Below, piece by piece: positions 24,986 to 33,392 of a stretch of DNA of 64,000 nucleotides (position 1 is the first letter of the stretch; each line of letters opens with the position of its first letter). The stretch comes from Litoribrevibacter albus. GTDB lineage: Bacteria; Pseudomonadota; Gammaproteobacteria; Pseudomonadales; Litoribrevibacteraceae. Location: positions 558,001 through 622,000 of the forward strand of contig NZ_BSNM01000003.1 in assembly GCF_030159995.1 (NCBI RefSeq), given 5' to 3'. The notes beneath the pieces were generated by a model. The model saw only the letters and a program-made list of their open reading frames with translations, was not told where the DNA came from and ran no database searches. The position numbers were made by a program, and so were the translations under genes.

Positions 24986-25663
24986 TCAACAGGCGTTCCT
25001 CTGAATAGGCACTCTGATACTTTCCAAATACTTAAGTTCATTGGTGATGATGGCTCTGTTTAAGGCTGAAACATCGGTAATGTTTTCGACCAGTGCAAGA
25101 TAATCAGAAATAAAGCGATGGAAGTAGCCTAAGCCAAGGGTCTTAAAGACGAGACGGCTTTTTTTGAGAAACTTAATCTTACTTTGGTCATTCAACAACT
25201 GAATGATGTATTGAGATAACTCATCGAATAACTTAAGTATTTCTCCATGCTTTTCAATGTAGTCGGCAGGCATATTTATAGGCTTATAACGTTCTGGTGA
25301 AGAGCCTTCTTGTACTGTTAATGTCATTTCTTGAGCAATGGATACATTGAGTTCGGATATCAATACATGAAGTTCTAAGGGAATCAGAATTGGGGTTTTA
25401 TCAGTGAGCGTTTTTTCAACCAACTCTATTTTCTTACTGGTTTTGAGTACGGCGTTAGAATCCAGTCCCTGATTAACAATCTCTGAGTAAAAGGCCAACA
25501 GCTGCTGTTCTTGAGGATCTTTGGTTAAGGGGAAGTGCCTATTATAAAAACTGGATTTCTGATGGTCTTCGATGGCATTTATGAGATTTGTTCCGTGTTT
25601 TTGTGCAACAGCTTCGTTAACGGAAGTTAGGCGAGAGAATAGCTCGGAAAGTCTTTTTTTCAT
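24986..25663 (-). CDS. Cytoplasmic helical protein of unknown function
   Basis: 225 residues, almost entirely predicted helix and rich in Lys, Glu and Leu; no signal peptide or membrane segment. It follows the patatin gene on the same strand with a 63-base gap that contains repeated ATTGTAGTA words, so it may be a partner of that patatin or have its own promoter. I do not recognise a family. Confidence 0.6.
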   Translation of the reverse strand: MKKRLSELFSRLTSVNEAVAQKHGTNLINAIEDHQKSSFYNRHFPLTKDPQEQQLLAFYSEIVNQGLDSNAVLKTSKKIELVEKTLTDKTPILIPLELHVLISELNVSIAQEMTLTVQEGSSPERYKPINMPADYIEKHGEILKLFDELSQYIIQLLNDQSKIKFLKKSRLVFKTLGLGYFHRFISDYLALVENITDVSALNRAIITNELKYLESIRVPIQRNAC

Positions 25664-25726
25664 GATACCACTGAATTACTACAATAAAATTGTGTAGGAT
25701 TGTACTACAATTTAATATTCCGTAAA

Positions 25727-27124
25727 TTAGTCTTTCTTCATCTCCTGAATACAAGCCCTAAGCGTATTACTAATCCGCGTTTGGTTTCTGATCATTTGTA
25801 GGTGGGGCCATGTGGCTTGTTCGCCTTTCAAAATAAGGAATTTCAGTTCTTCCTCATTCGGGTTAATCATAAACTTCTTATACCAGCCAATGGGGAATTC
25901 AGGGTGGATTGTGATATCGCCCAAGTAATCTTGATCCAGTAAGAGTTCGGCATAGCTGAGGCTTGCGTTGAACGGTTGTCTGGTGATTCGGCGCTGGGCG
26001 AGCTTGATCATGGCATTGCCTTGGCTTACCAAAGATGAGATGGCCGCATCTTTTATAAGGGCTGATATTCCTGGCTTTTGTCGTTGAGTTACGAAAGGCA
26101 AAATGTGGGGGTTGGCCTGACTCACGATAAAGTAATTAACGTTGAATAAACGGCTGATTCGTTGCCTTGGGATATCGGATGCAATGGCTCCGTCACACCA
26201 CGTTTCTGAAGGGAGGTAATCCTGTTCTGCTTCATTAGTACCTGATCTTTTGGCTTTAAGTGACGCAGGAGGGAAAAGCCCCGGAACGGAACACGATGCC
26301 TTCGAAGCCGTAGTAATCAACACATCAGGTGCCGTCAGATGATTCAATATTCTTGGTTTCTGACCCGGTCGAGTAGGGGAGACGGTGATGCTAACGCTTC
26401 GCCCTGTTTTCTGATACGCCTCGGCAAAGGTGTAGGGTTTTATATTGCTTTCAATACATGACTTTAATTGTGTTTCATCCATCCACGAGCCTTGTTTGAT
26501 TTTTTGCTTCAAAGGCAGAGGCTTCAATGGTTGGTAGTGGGCTTTCTCAGGGGTATTAAATAACTCGGCCAGTTCTTCATCGGTGTGCGTTGCGATAATA
26601 CCTGCCGCAATTGAGCCCATACTCGTTCCCGAAACAATGTCTGGCAGTAGGTGTTGATCAAATAACGATTTAACCACGCCAATGTGAGCAATCCCGAATG
26701 TGCCGCCACCGCTTAACATCAGAGCCGGGCGACCAAAATTCTTTTCTACCTGACTAAAGCGCTCCAGCTTGGCTTCCTGTGTCATGTTTGGCAGAGCCGT
26801 TTTGGCAAGAAGCTGGATACCTTCGGTGACTGTGTCGAGATAGGCTTCCACTTCGCTGTTACAGAGTTGATGAAGTCTGGCGTTATTCAGTTCCCCAACC
26901 ATTTGATGCAAGGATTCATCCAGAAAACTACTGAGATCTACTAACCGCGAGTGGTGGATTAAGCTTTTCATACGTTCAGTATGATTGGTTAAGAAAGACC
27001 GGGAAGACTCGAAGCTATCATCACTTGTGACGCTATCCGATTGCTTGGCTGATTCATGCAGTGATAGCCATTCTTTATAGGTTTGCACATTAGATAATTG
27101 CTTATTTGATAGGGAAACTTTCAT
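25727..27124 (-). CDS. Patatin-like phospholipase
   Basis: 465 residues. The patatin core has the oxyanion loop SGGGTFGIAHIGV near 138-150, the nucleophile elbow GTSMG near 167-171, and the catalytic Asp in WCDGAIASDIPRQR near 312-325. The ~135-residue helical N-terminal part, before the catalytic domain, is like the extension seen in eukaryotic-type (TGL-like) patatins. Cytoplasmic by sequence, with no signal peptide. This is a separate gene from the patatin-dynamin fusion at the window start and shares only the catalytic motifs. Confidence 0.88.
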   Translation of the reverse strand: MKVSLSNKQLSNVQTYKEWLSLHESAKQSDSVTSDDSFESSRSFLTNHTERMKSLIHHSRLVDLSSFLDESLHQMVGELNNARLHQLCNSEVEAYLDTVTEGIQLLAKTALPNMTQEAKLERFSQVEKNFGRPALMLSGGGTFGIAHIGVVKSLFDQHLLPDIVSGTSMGSIAAGIIATHTDEELAELFNTPEKAHYQPLKPLPLKQKIKQGSWMDETQLKSCIESNIKPYTFAEAYQKTGRSVSITVSPTRPGQKPRILNHLTAPDVLITTASKASCSVPGLFPPASLKAKRSGTNEAEQDYLPSETWCDGAIASDIPRQRISRLFNVNYFIVSQANPHILPFVTQRQKPGISALIKDAAISSLVSQGNAMIKLAQRRITRQPFNASLSYAELLLDQDYLGDITIHPEFPIGWYKKFMINPNEEELKFLILKGEQATWPHLQMIRNQTRISNTLRACIQEMKKD

Positions 27125-27310
27125 CTATTTTCCTGGCTGCAATCGGGCGTATTTCTAGTAGGTGATAGTTATAGCACGTTTGTAGCGGAAAATCGGTTAT
27201 AGCCGGATATACGTGGTACAAAGACTATTTAGGCTCGTTATTTTGGGCAAGGTCAGGACGAATTTATAATGGAAGCGCTGGCTTGACTTAGGCCCGTTAG
27301 GCATAGGGTA

Positions 27311-27381
27311 ATCCAGCCACTTCTTATCCAAAAGTAAGTGGCTCATTAAGGCTGCTCATCAAAGTGGCTGGATCAGTTTTT
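27311..27381. terminator. Inverted repeat downstream of the decarboxylase-like gene
   Basis: Arms ATCCAGCCACTT (27311-27322) and AAGTGGCTGGAT (27362-27373) are perfect complements, with an inner AAGTAAGTGGCT repeat in the loop and a T run at 27377-27381. It could end transcription, although the T tract lies on the strand opposite to the flanking genes. The remaining gap between the two minus-strand genes (27125-27310) shows nothing further. Confidence 0.4.
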
Positions 27382-27405
27382 AGTATGTATCGTATAGAAG
27401 CTTTG

Positions 27406-28437
27406 TTAGTTCTGCGTCAGCAACTCAGGTGCATACAGCGCACTTTGGAATTCAGGTACGTACTCGTATTTCACCATATCCCCCAGCTTTAACGACTTGA
27501 TGTACTGAGACAGTTCTCCATCGTTCAATTTCAGATTCACTGAGTCGTTGTCTGAGTTGGAGCCATAGCTTAGTTGTCTTGATACCGCATAGCCTGTGGT
27601 GAGCTGGCCTTTCGCATTTATGTTTGTGAAGCTGTTGGTTACCAATGCTGCGTCCATAGATAGGTCTTCCAGCTTTTGCGCCTCAAAAGTGACGTCTACT
27701 TTACCTGTCTTACTGTCATAGATTTCATAGGTTACCGTTTGATCGTTCTCGCTTAGGTTGATTCTGGTGAGCCATTTCGGCAGGTTGTAGCCAACAATCC
27801 CACGGACTCTTGCAAGTTCCGTATCTACAGGAAGCTTAAGCACGTAACCCCAGAAGTCTTTTGACATTGACTGACCAACCAGTGTCAGCGGGCCTAGGTT
27901 GGAGCTACCTGGTTCGTTGGTAATGATCGACAAGGCAATTTCGTTATAACTGTCGTTATCGCAGTAGTGATAGGCGTAAGCAGTAAAGGCGACTAGCCCT
28001 CGACCTGGCCAGATTTGAAGGGGCTGAACTTGCTCTAGAACTTCCGAAGGCATCAATTCTCTGAGGCGATCAATATCCGCAGTAAACACCGCAGTTACTT
28101 TACTGTTTTTGTAATAGAAGTTGGGCGAGTAGGATTCAAAGCCGATGTCCACTTTGGTTTTTCTGAGTTGTTTGAACCAACTTAAATCTACATTGGGAGC
28201 TTCGGATTGAATCACGTGTAATGGTGGGTTTGAGCGGTATCTGTCGTACAAGCCACCTGCAACGACTGGCACTTGGTAGCCTGCAATATCAATGATTGAG
28301 CTGCTTGTAGTTACATTGTTATCTGTATTAACCGCTTGCGTGTTTTCTTCTGCATTGGTTGCTGTTCCAGCCCACGAAGAGAATATTATAGCGTTCAGTA
28401 CGACACCGGTTATGAGTGAAATAAGTTTGATCTTCAT
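27406..28437 (-). CDS. Exported acetoacetate decarboxylase-family protein
   Basis: About 343 residues from the ATG at 28437, chosen because AGAGG lies nine bases upstream; a longer form (28455) lacks one. An N-terminal hydrophobic segment (LISLITGVVLNAIIFSSWAG) suggests export. The body matches the acetoacetate decarboxylase fold: RLRELMPSEVLEQVQPLQIWPGRGLVAFTAY and VGYNLPKWLTRI, whose Lys may be the Schiff-base residue. Several family members are not decarboxylases. Its promoter carries a MerR-type operator shared with the divergent epimerase and the merR gene. Confidence 0.75.
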   Translation of the reverse strand: MKIKLISLITGVVLNAIIFSSWAGTATNAEENTQAVNTDNNVTTSSSIIDIAGYQVPVVAGGLYDRYRSNPPLHVIQSEAPNVDLSWFKQLRKTKVDIGFESYSPNFYYKNSKVTAVFTADIDRLRELMPSEVLEQVQPLQIWPGRGLVAFTAYAYHYCDNDSYNEIALSIITNEPGSSNLGPLTLVGQSMSKDFWGYVLKLPVDTELARVRGIVGYNLPKWLTRINLSENDQTVTYEIYDSKTGKVDVTFEAQKLEDLSMDAALVTNSFTNINAKGQLTTGYAVSRQLSYGSNSDNDSVNLKLNDGELSQYIKSLKLGDMVKYEYVPEFQSALYAPELLTQN

Positions 28438-28497
28438 CTTTGTATACCTCTGCATTAATGATGAATGTCACCGAGTAATCTCTGGTGTATGAGTCAG

Positions 28498-28528
28498 AGG
28501 CTAACCTTGAAGCAAACTTTAAGGTCAA
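28498..28528 (-). promoter_or_regulatory. MerR-type promoter of the decarboxylase-like gene
   Basis: On the minus strand: -35 TTGACC (28523-28528), 19-bp spacer containing the dyad ACCTTGAAG/CTTTAAGGT (as read on the plus strand from 28504), and -10-like TAGCCT (28498-28503). A 19-bp spacer with a central dyad is the hallmark of MerR-activated promoters. Confidence 0.78.
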
Positions 28529-28587
28529 GCATTTAGTACATAGTTTTTGAAAACTATCTAATCTTCAGAAAGAGATGATGAGAGGTA

Positions 28588-28618
28588 TTGACCTTCAAGC
28601 TAACTTTAAACTTATGAT
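28588..28618 (+). promoter_or_regulatory. MerR-type promoter of the epimerase gene
   Basis: -35 TTGACC (28588-28593), 19-bp spacer TTCAAGCTAACTTTAAACT, -10 TATGAT (28613-28618). It is oriented toward the gene at 28730 and closely matches the other two promoters of this set. Confidence 0.8.
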
Positions 28619-28729
28619 GTGCTCCTAAGGTAATACGCGATCGGCTAACACAGTGGGTATTCGCATCGTTCATTAGCGTCGCAGAGACAGGCTCTTATTT
28701 AGACAAGCCTTTATTCGGAGAAATTAACC

Positions 28730-29662
28730 ATGCAGACAATTTTGGGAGCAAACGGACAAATTGGCCGGGAGTTGGCCTTAAGCTTAAAACGAGATTTTAC
28801 CAGTGATCTTCGATTGGTCAGCCGGAATCCGCAGAAAGTGAATGATACAGACGCCTTGGTTCGGGCAGATTTGATGGATAGGGATCAAACCATCCGAGCC
28901 GTAGAGGGTTCAGAGATCGTCTATTTGACTGCTGGGCTTCCGATGGACACCAAAATGTGGGTTGAGTGTTGGCCTACCATGATGCGTAACGTGATTGATG
29001 CCTGCCTGACTCATGGTGCGCGATTAGTGTATTTCGATAACACCTACATGTACCCACAGACGGATGCGCCTCAAACTGAAGACAGTCACTTTGAGCCGAA
29101 CGGTGAGAAAGGGAAGGTGCGGGCGGAAATCGTTCAGGATCTGCTGATTAACATGTCTAAAGGAAAATTGGAGGCATTGGTGTGTCGCGCGCCGGAATTT
29201 TACGGCCCTGGCCAGACTCAGAGCATCACCAATACTACAGTTATTGAACCTCTGTTGTCTGGTAAAAAAGCCAAAGTGTTCTTGCGTGATGATACGTTGC
29301 GAACCTTAATTTATACGCCTGATGCCAGCCGCGCTATGGCGTTACTGGGGAACACGCCCGATGCCTACTCACAGACCTGGCATCTGCCATGCGATGATAA
29401 TCGACTTACTTACAAAAAATTTGTTGAGTTGGCCGCACTGACCTTCGGTACAGAAGCTAACTACACAGTGCTAAAACAATGGCAGTTAAGTTTTGCGGGT
29501 CTATTTAATCAAACGTTAAGGGATGCCACTGAGCTGTTGCCGCGATATAAGACAGATAACATTTTTGTGTCGGATAAGTTTAAAACACGTTTCCCTGACT
29601 TTGAGGTGACAACATTTCAGGATGGACTGGTCGCCATTTTGAGAGAGCATGTTGGTAGTTAA
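28730..29662 (+). CDS. NAD-dependent epimerase/dehydratase family protein
   Basis: 310 residues of the extended/atypical short-chain dehydrogenase fold. The N-terminal nucleotide motif is GANGQIG at about 6-12, followed by VYLTAG and VYFDNTYMYP. The Tyr in the YMYP region may be catalytic, but the usual YxxxK spacing is not obvious. The product is unknown. It is divergent from the decarboxylase-like gene and convergent with merR; all three share MerR-type promoters, so I infer a common inducing compound and a detoxification or catabolic role. Confidence 0.8.
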   Translation: MQTILGANGQIGRELALSLKRDFTSDLRLVSRNPQKVNDTDALVRADLMDRDQTIRAVEGSEIVYLTAGLPMDTKMWVECWPTMMRNVIDACLTHGARLVYFDNTYMYPQTDAPQTEDSHFEPNGEKGKVRAEIVQDLLINMSKGKLEALVCRAPEFYGPGQTQSITNTTVIEPLLSGKKAKVFLRDDTLRTLIYTPDASRAMALLGNTPDAYSQTWHLPCDDNRLTYKKFVELAALTFGTEANYTVLKQWQLSFAGLFNQTLRDATELLPRYKTDNIFVSDKFKTRFPDFEVTTFQDGLVAILREHVGS

Positions 29663-29707
29663 TGTGACTTAATTAAATACGATTATTGTGTGTTAGCCGA
29701 ACTTAAC

Positions 29708-30112
29708 TCACCCAATATTGAATTGAGACAGGACTCGTCGAGCGTTGTCGTCGCAGTCCATGTCTTCGGGTTTTGCTTCTACTTCTTTGAGCACTTCGAG
29801 TAGTTTAGATTTGTTCTCGGCCAGTTTTTTTTGAAGTAGCTCAATGTCTTCCAGTTTTTGGTGTAGCGCTTTTACGAGAAATTCATGATCCCATTGTGTT
29901 AAATCCGGTGGCAGCAGGGCACGAAGTTCATCCAACGTGAAACCTGCCTGTTGAGCAACGTCGATCAGGTTTAGCACAGTGATGGCTTCGGGTGGGTAGT
30001 CTCGATAACCGTTGGCTTGTCTCTTTACAACTTGTAGCAGCCCAATGCTTTCGTAGAAACGAATACGAGAGGATGCAAGTCCTGTGATTTTGGATAGCTC
30101 TCCGATTTTCAT
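29708..30112 (-). CDS. MerR-family regulator
   Basis: About 134 residues from the ATG at 30112 (MKIGELSKITGLASSRIRFYE), chosen because GGAG lies ten bases upstream; a TTG start 15 bases earlier is possible. The N-terminal winged helix (RFYESIGLL, NGYRDYP) is followed by a dimerisation coiled coil (about 85-115). The tail has one Cys (MDCDD). Its own promoter and those of the two nearby genes carry matching operators, so it is very probably the autoregulated activator of this trio. Confidence 0.9.
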   Translation of the reverse strand: MKIGELSKITGLASSRIRFYESIGLLQVVKRQANGYRDYPPEAITVLNLIDVAQQAGFTLDELRALLPPDLTQWDHEFLVKALHQKLEDIELLQKKLAENKSKLLEVLKEVEAKPEDMDCDDNARRVLSQFNIG

Positions 30113-30226
30113 GTGCTCTAACTCCAATGACCTTAATTTAGTCTATGCCGCATACCACTTGTTCGCCATGCATGTGTTCGGGATGAAATGCTCAGCCTGT
30201 CATGTTCGGTATGAAATACTCGGAAG

Positions 30227-30257
30227 ATAATAAGGTTAAAGGCCACTTTAAGGTCAA
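30227..30257 (-). promoter_or_regulatory. MerR-type promoter of merR itself
   Basis: Minus strand: -35 TTGACC (30252-30257), 19-bp spacer TTAAAGTGGCCTTTAACCT with a dyad, -10 TATTAT (30227-30232). Two near-identical direct repeats (GTTCGGGATGAAATGCTC and GTTCGGTATGAAATACTC) lie in the leader between 30176 and 30222. Confidence 0.8.
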
Positions 30258-30263
30258 GCAGAA

Positions 30264-30292
30264 ACGCCCAGGCATGTTTGCCTGGGTGTTTT
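30264..30292. terminator. Hairpin upstream of the merR promoter
   Basis: Stem ACGCCCAGGCA/TGCCTGGGTGT with a TGTT loop, flanked by GAAA and TTTT. It probably ends transcription of the broken gene at 30315-30503 before the merR promoter. Confidence 0.7.
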
Positions 30293-30314
30293 AGTCGATC
30301 AGTCCACAAGAGGA

Positions 30315-30503
30315 TTAATCTAATAGTTTTGGCGCATCACCGCTGAAGTCGATCCAAGGGTTATCACCAAGAGTTTCGGTACCTTTAACGCTTGGTTCTT
30401 CATAGCGCATGACGAAATGTTCAGGACCGTGGGCATAGGCAACGACCAATCCATAAGATGCATCCAAGAAGCCACCGTGAGAATGGGATACAACTGGAAG
30501 AGG
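30315..30503 (-). pseudogene. C-terminal remnant of an unidentified gene
   Basis: An open stretch with coding-like composition reads PLPVVSHSHGGFLDASYG near its start, passes through AYAHGPEHFVMRYEEPSV and ends WIDFSGDAPKLLD before a stop. It is cut off upstream by an in-frame TAG at 30504-30506, has no start codon, and is followed by its own hairpin. I do not recognise the parent family. The alternative is an accidental open frame. Confidence 0.45.
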
Positions 30504-30531
30504 CTATCAGAGAAATATATCGTTGCCAAAA

Positions 30532-30560
30532 AATAACCCCGCTCAATGAGCGGGGTTATT
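30532..30560 (-). terminator. Terminator of the Ala/Gly-rich peptide gene
   Basis: A 14-bp perfect stem AATAACCCCGCTCA/TGAGCGGGGTTATT with a single-base loop; on the minus strand it is followed by a run of T. It lies 62 bases after the peptide gene stop. Confidence 0.88.
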
Positions 30561-30621
30561 TCATGCTACGTGTTCAATACAACACCAACATCTACTTTCT
30601 GTTTCTAGCTAGGAAACAGAA

Positions 30622-30912
30622 TTAGTTAGTAGAGGTAGTGATTGTAGTTGAATCAGAGTTTGATGCAGCAGCAACTGAAGCACCAACCGCAGCGGCAGCA
30701 GCACCTACAGCAGCAGCACCAGCACCAGCAGCACCAGCAGCAGCGCCTGCACCAGCAGCAGCGCCTGCACCACCAGCACCACCTGCAGCACCAGCACCTG
30801 CCCCAGCACTACTTGAAGCGCTAGCACCTGCACCTGCACTACCTGACTCAGCGAAAGACGCTGTTGAAAGGGCTAACATTGCTGCAAAGATTGAAAAAAC
30901 TAACTTTTTCAT
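30622..30912 (-). CDS. Exported Ala/Gly-rich low-complexity protein
   Basis: 96 residues: a clean signal peptide (MKKLVFSIFAAMLALSTASFA) and a mature part that is almost entirely Ala, Gly and Ser, first as GAGA-type repeats (SAGAGASASS, GGAGGAGAAAG), then more Ala/Val-rich, ending in a Ser/Thr/Asn tail. It has a ribosome-binding site (AAGGAAAAAA) and a strong terminator, so it is a genuine gene. Function unknown: such sequences occur in surface, fibre-like or ice-interacting proteins. The opposite strand is also open, but that is a mirror of the GC-rich repeat. Confidence 0.8.
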   Translation of the reverse strand: MKKLVFSIFAAMLALSTASFAESGSAGAGASASSSAGAGAGAAGGAGGAGAAAGAGAAAGAAGAGAAAVGAAAAAVGASVAAASNSDSTTITTSTN

Positions 30913-31385
30913 TTTTTTTCCTTAAATCTAAAAGTTAATATTGGCCAATATTAAGGTTACTCTGTTCCTTAATACGCTAATAACAGCACAAGTTTTGTAT
31001 CTTTTCCAATCAAAATTTCATATTTTTCAAAGATTTCGCCTTGCTTGAGTCAGATTGTGAGGCTCATTCCAGTTAGGTTTTCACTCGTTTTTAAGTCAGA
31101 AACATACTGATAGGTAGTTGTTTCCCTCTAAAATTATCCGCGATTCAACAGTGCGACAAGCTCTTGGGAAGGGTCAAGCCTATACAGGTCTTAATATTTC
31201 GTTTGAGTGCTTTGCAAACCAGTCCTCAAATCTGTTGTTAAATCTTATTGACCTACCCATATGGGTGGGGAACTTATTGTTGTGCCTTGGTTTAATCGCG
31301 CCGCCTTTGGATAGGTAAATTGGTAATACTGGGACAAAAAGGCTCTTAGAAGCTTGTCCTGTGATTAATAACTAAGGATTGAACA
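30913..31385. promoter_or_regulatory. Intergenic region with a shared 19-bp palindrome
   Basis: 472 bases between the divergent exported peptide and the hydrolase. It contains CCTACCCATATGGGTGGGG at 31252-31270, matching 17 of 19 bases of the element upstream of the lipase at 19784. A 66-codon open frame (31118-31318) overlaps it but shows no coding features. Confidence 0.45.
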
Positions 31386-32420
31386 ATGCGAATAGTAATA
31401 ACCTTTATTAGCTTTTTAATGTTGTCTTGTTTCGCCCAGGCGGAATTGGTATCTCAGTCGGATTGGGAGGCGGATCGCCTTTATGGGTTTGATGACAAGA
31501 CTCTGTACTTCCCAGATGATTACGATGGTGCCGTAACGGCGCACTTGGTTCGTAAATTGGCTCAAGGTAACTCTAATAAAGCGGTGTTGTATGTTCATGG
31601 TTTTGTTGATTACTTCTTTCAGGAAGAATTGGCTCAGAGATACAACGAGCAAGGCTATAACTTCTATGCTTTGGATTTGAGAAAGCATGGTCGTTCTTTA
31701 ATGGATCATCAGCATCCGAATTTTATGTTTGATGTGTCAGAGTTTTACGAAGAGCTTGATGCCGCTGTTTCGATCATTCGAAATGACGAAGGTAACGATA
31801 AACTTCTGCTTAATGCTCATTCAACGGGTGGCCTGATTACTGCGCTTTATACTGTGGACCGTCAGAACAGTAAGCCTTTTGACGCCATTGTTTATAACGG
31901 GCCATTTTTCGATATCAACGATGCGTTCTTGAACATCAACTCCTACTACCTATTGCCTGAGGTATTGAAGTCGATTGCTTCAATCAACCCGTTTGGTGCA
32001 ACAGGCATGACCATTCCTGTTCAGTATGGCGAGTCGCTTCATGTGTCTGAACGAGGCGAGTGGGATTACGATCTGAACCTGAAACCTATCTATAGTTTTC
32101 CGATTTATTGGGGATGGTTGAAAGGCGTGATTGATGCTCAGCAACGTCTTCAGAAAGGTTTGGATATTCAGGTGCCTGTTCTGGTGATGTATTCAACCAA
32201 GTCTTCCACGCCGTTCTTTAATTTCTGGCGCGATGAGTTTCAGGAAACGGATGTGATTCTGGATGTGAAAGACATCAACCGTATTTCAGATGTACTTGGT
32301 AATCACGTGACTGAAATTCGTGTGGAAGGTGGTGTTCATGACCTGACGCTATCTAAAGAAGCCGTGAGAAACCGTGTGTATGATGACATGTTGATTTGGT
32401 CAAATGCTTATGTGAACTGA
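31386..32420 (+). CDS. Exported alpha/beta hydrolase (serine hydrolase)
   Basis: 344 residues with a signal peptide (ITFISFLMLSCFAQA). It shows the hydrolase_4/monoacylglycerol-lipase pattern: VLYVHGFVDYFFQEELAQRYNEQGY near the N-terminus, nucleophile elbow AHSTGG (variant of GxSxG) near 145-150, a probable catalytic Asp in MYSTKSSTPFFNFWRDE and His in VEGGVHDLTLS. A lipase or esterase in the periplasm or outside the cell is likely. A 19-bp palindrome it shares with the lipase promoter region suggests joint regulation. Confidence 0.85.
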   Translation: MRIVITFISFLMLSCFAQAELVSQSDWEADRLYGFDDKTLYFPDDYDGAVTAHLVRKLAQGNSNKAVLYVHGFVDYFFQEELAQRYNEQGYNFYALDLRKHGRSLMDHQHPNFMFDVSEFYEELDAAVSIIRNDEGNDKLLLNAHSTGGLITALYTVDRQNSKPFDAIVYNGPFFDINDAFLNINSYYLLPEVLKSIASINPFGATGMTIPVQYGESLHVSERGEWDYDLNLKPIYSFPIYWGWLKGVIDAQQRLQKGLDIQVPVLVMYSTKSSTPFFNFWRDEFQETDVILDVKDINRISDVLGNHVTEIRVEGGVHDLTLSKEAVRNRVYDDMLIWSNAYVN

Positions 32421-32492
32421 TCAGAGAGTTTCTAGCTGAGGTAACAAACGAGACTTTGGATATGTTCAACAAAGTCTCATTTTTTTATGTAA

Positions 32493-33392
32493 CTAAAACA
32501 AAAAATTAAAATCGAATTCGGCGGTAATGTTAGTTAAATTTCCTTCTTTATCGTAGAACCAGAGATCAAATGTCCCTCCCATCTGTTTCTCATCTAACTG
32601 TGTGAACTCTAAAGTCTGTGGAGAAGTCACATTGGGATCCGAGGTCGATGCAGGAACCAGTATTGAGAGTTCAGCGTCTTCAATAAAAGGCCCGAATTGT
32701 TCTACGATTTCGTTGTCATCTGTTGAAATTACTACGACAACATTATCGCCTTCAGGCGTTAGTTTTGAAGCATCCACCTCATAGGTACCTGTTTCCATCT
32801 CCATAGGATATGCAATTGAAACGGTGTAGATGGATTCTTCGGTATCAACTCGGATCTCAAGAGTTCGGTAGACCTCATCATCCAATACGGTAAAATACGC
32901 CTGAATACAGGTAGTTTGTTGTTCTTCCAACTCTTTTAATCCAACAACTTCAAGCTTTAAGTCGCTACTATTAATTGCCAACTCATCAGAAATTTTGTCA
33001 AATCTGTCAGCGTCATCTAGAGAAAATAATGTTTGAGAGTCAAAAATTTTATAGTCGATGAACGAGATAGTCTCATCTGTGTCGGTTATTGGAATACCGC
33101 GAGATTTTAAGATCTTATCTTCACGGTCATAGGTCACAAAGGGCAGAAGAATATTACAGGTCATGACGTCGATAATGTTATCCGTCTGTAAGAAAACCAT
33201 TCTTTCATAGCCTTTATGTCTGATCACTGTGTCAGCGTTTACAGAGAAAACAATATCTTGAGGGTGTTGCCAAGTGCCTGCTAAATCTAATTCATCAATA
33301 ACAGATTCTTTATTGCTATCCCCGGAGTAACTACTACACCCATAGAGAAATATGAAAGTAAGGGCTGTAAGCAGTAATTTAATTGATTTCAT
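32493..33392 (-). CDS. Lipoprotein of unknown function
   Basis: About 299 residues from the ATG at 33392, chosen because AAGGAC sits seven bases upstream. The signal peptide ends with the lipobox LYGC (Cys about residue 19). The mature part is acidic and beta-rich (GTYEVDASKLTPEGDNVVVV, QMGGTFDLWFYDKEGN), resembling secreted beta-sandwich lipoproteins, with no named domain recognised. It converges on the exported hydrolase gene. Confidence 0.72.
   Translation of the reverse strand: MKSIKLLLTALTFIFLYGCSSYSGDSNKESVIDELDLAGTWQHPQDIVFSVNADTVIRHKGYERMVFLQTDNIIDVMTCNILLPFVTYDREDKILKSRGIPITDTDETISFIDYKIFDSQTLFSLDDADRFDKISDELAINSSDLKLEVVGLKELEEQQTTCIQAYFTVLDDEVYRTLEIRVDTEESIYTVSIAYPMEMETGTYEVDASKLTPEGDNVVVVISTDDNEIVEQFGPFIEDAELSILVPASTSDPNVTSPQTLEFTQLDEKQMGGTFDLWFYDKEGNLTNITAEFDFNFLF

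Noticed and set aside
30638-30925. A 95-codon Pro/Ala-rich open frame on the plus strand
   Set aside because: It is the mirror of the Ala/Gly-rich gene on the minus strand, which has a signal peptide, ribosome-binding site and terminator; the plus frame has none of these.
31118-31318. 66-codon open frame upstream of the exported hydrolase
   Set aside because: No ribosome-binding site or recognisable feature, and it runs through the shared palindrome.
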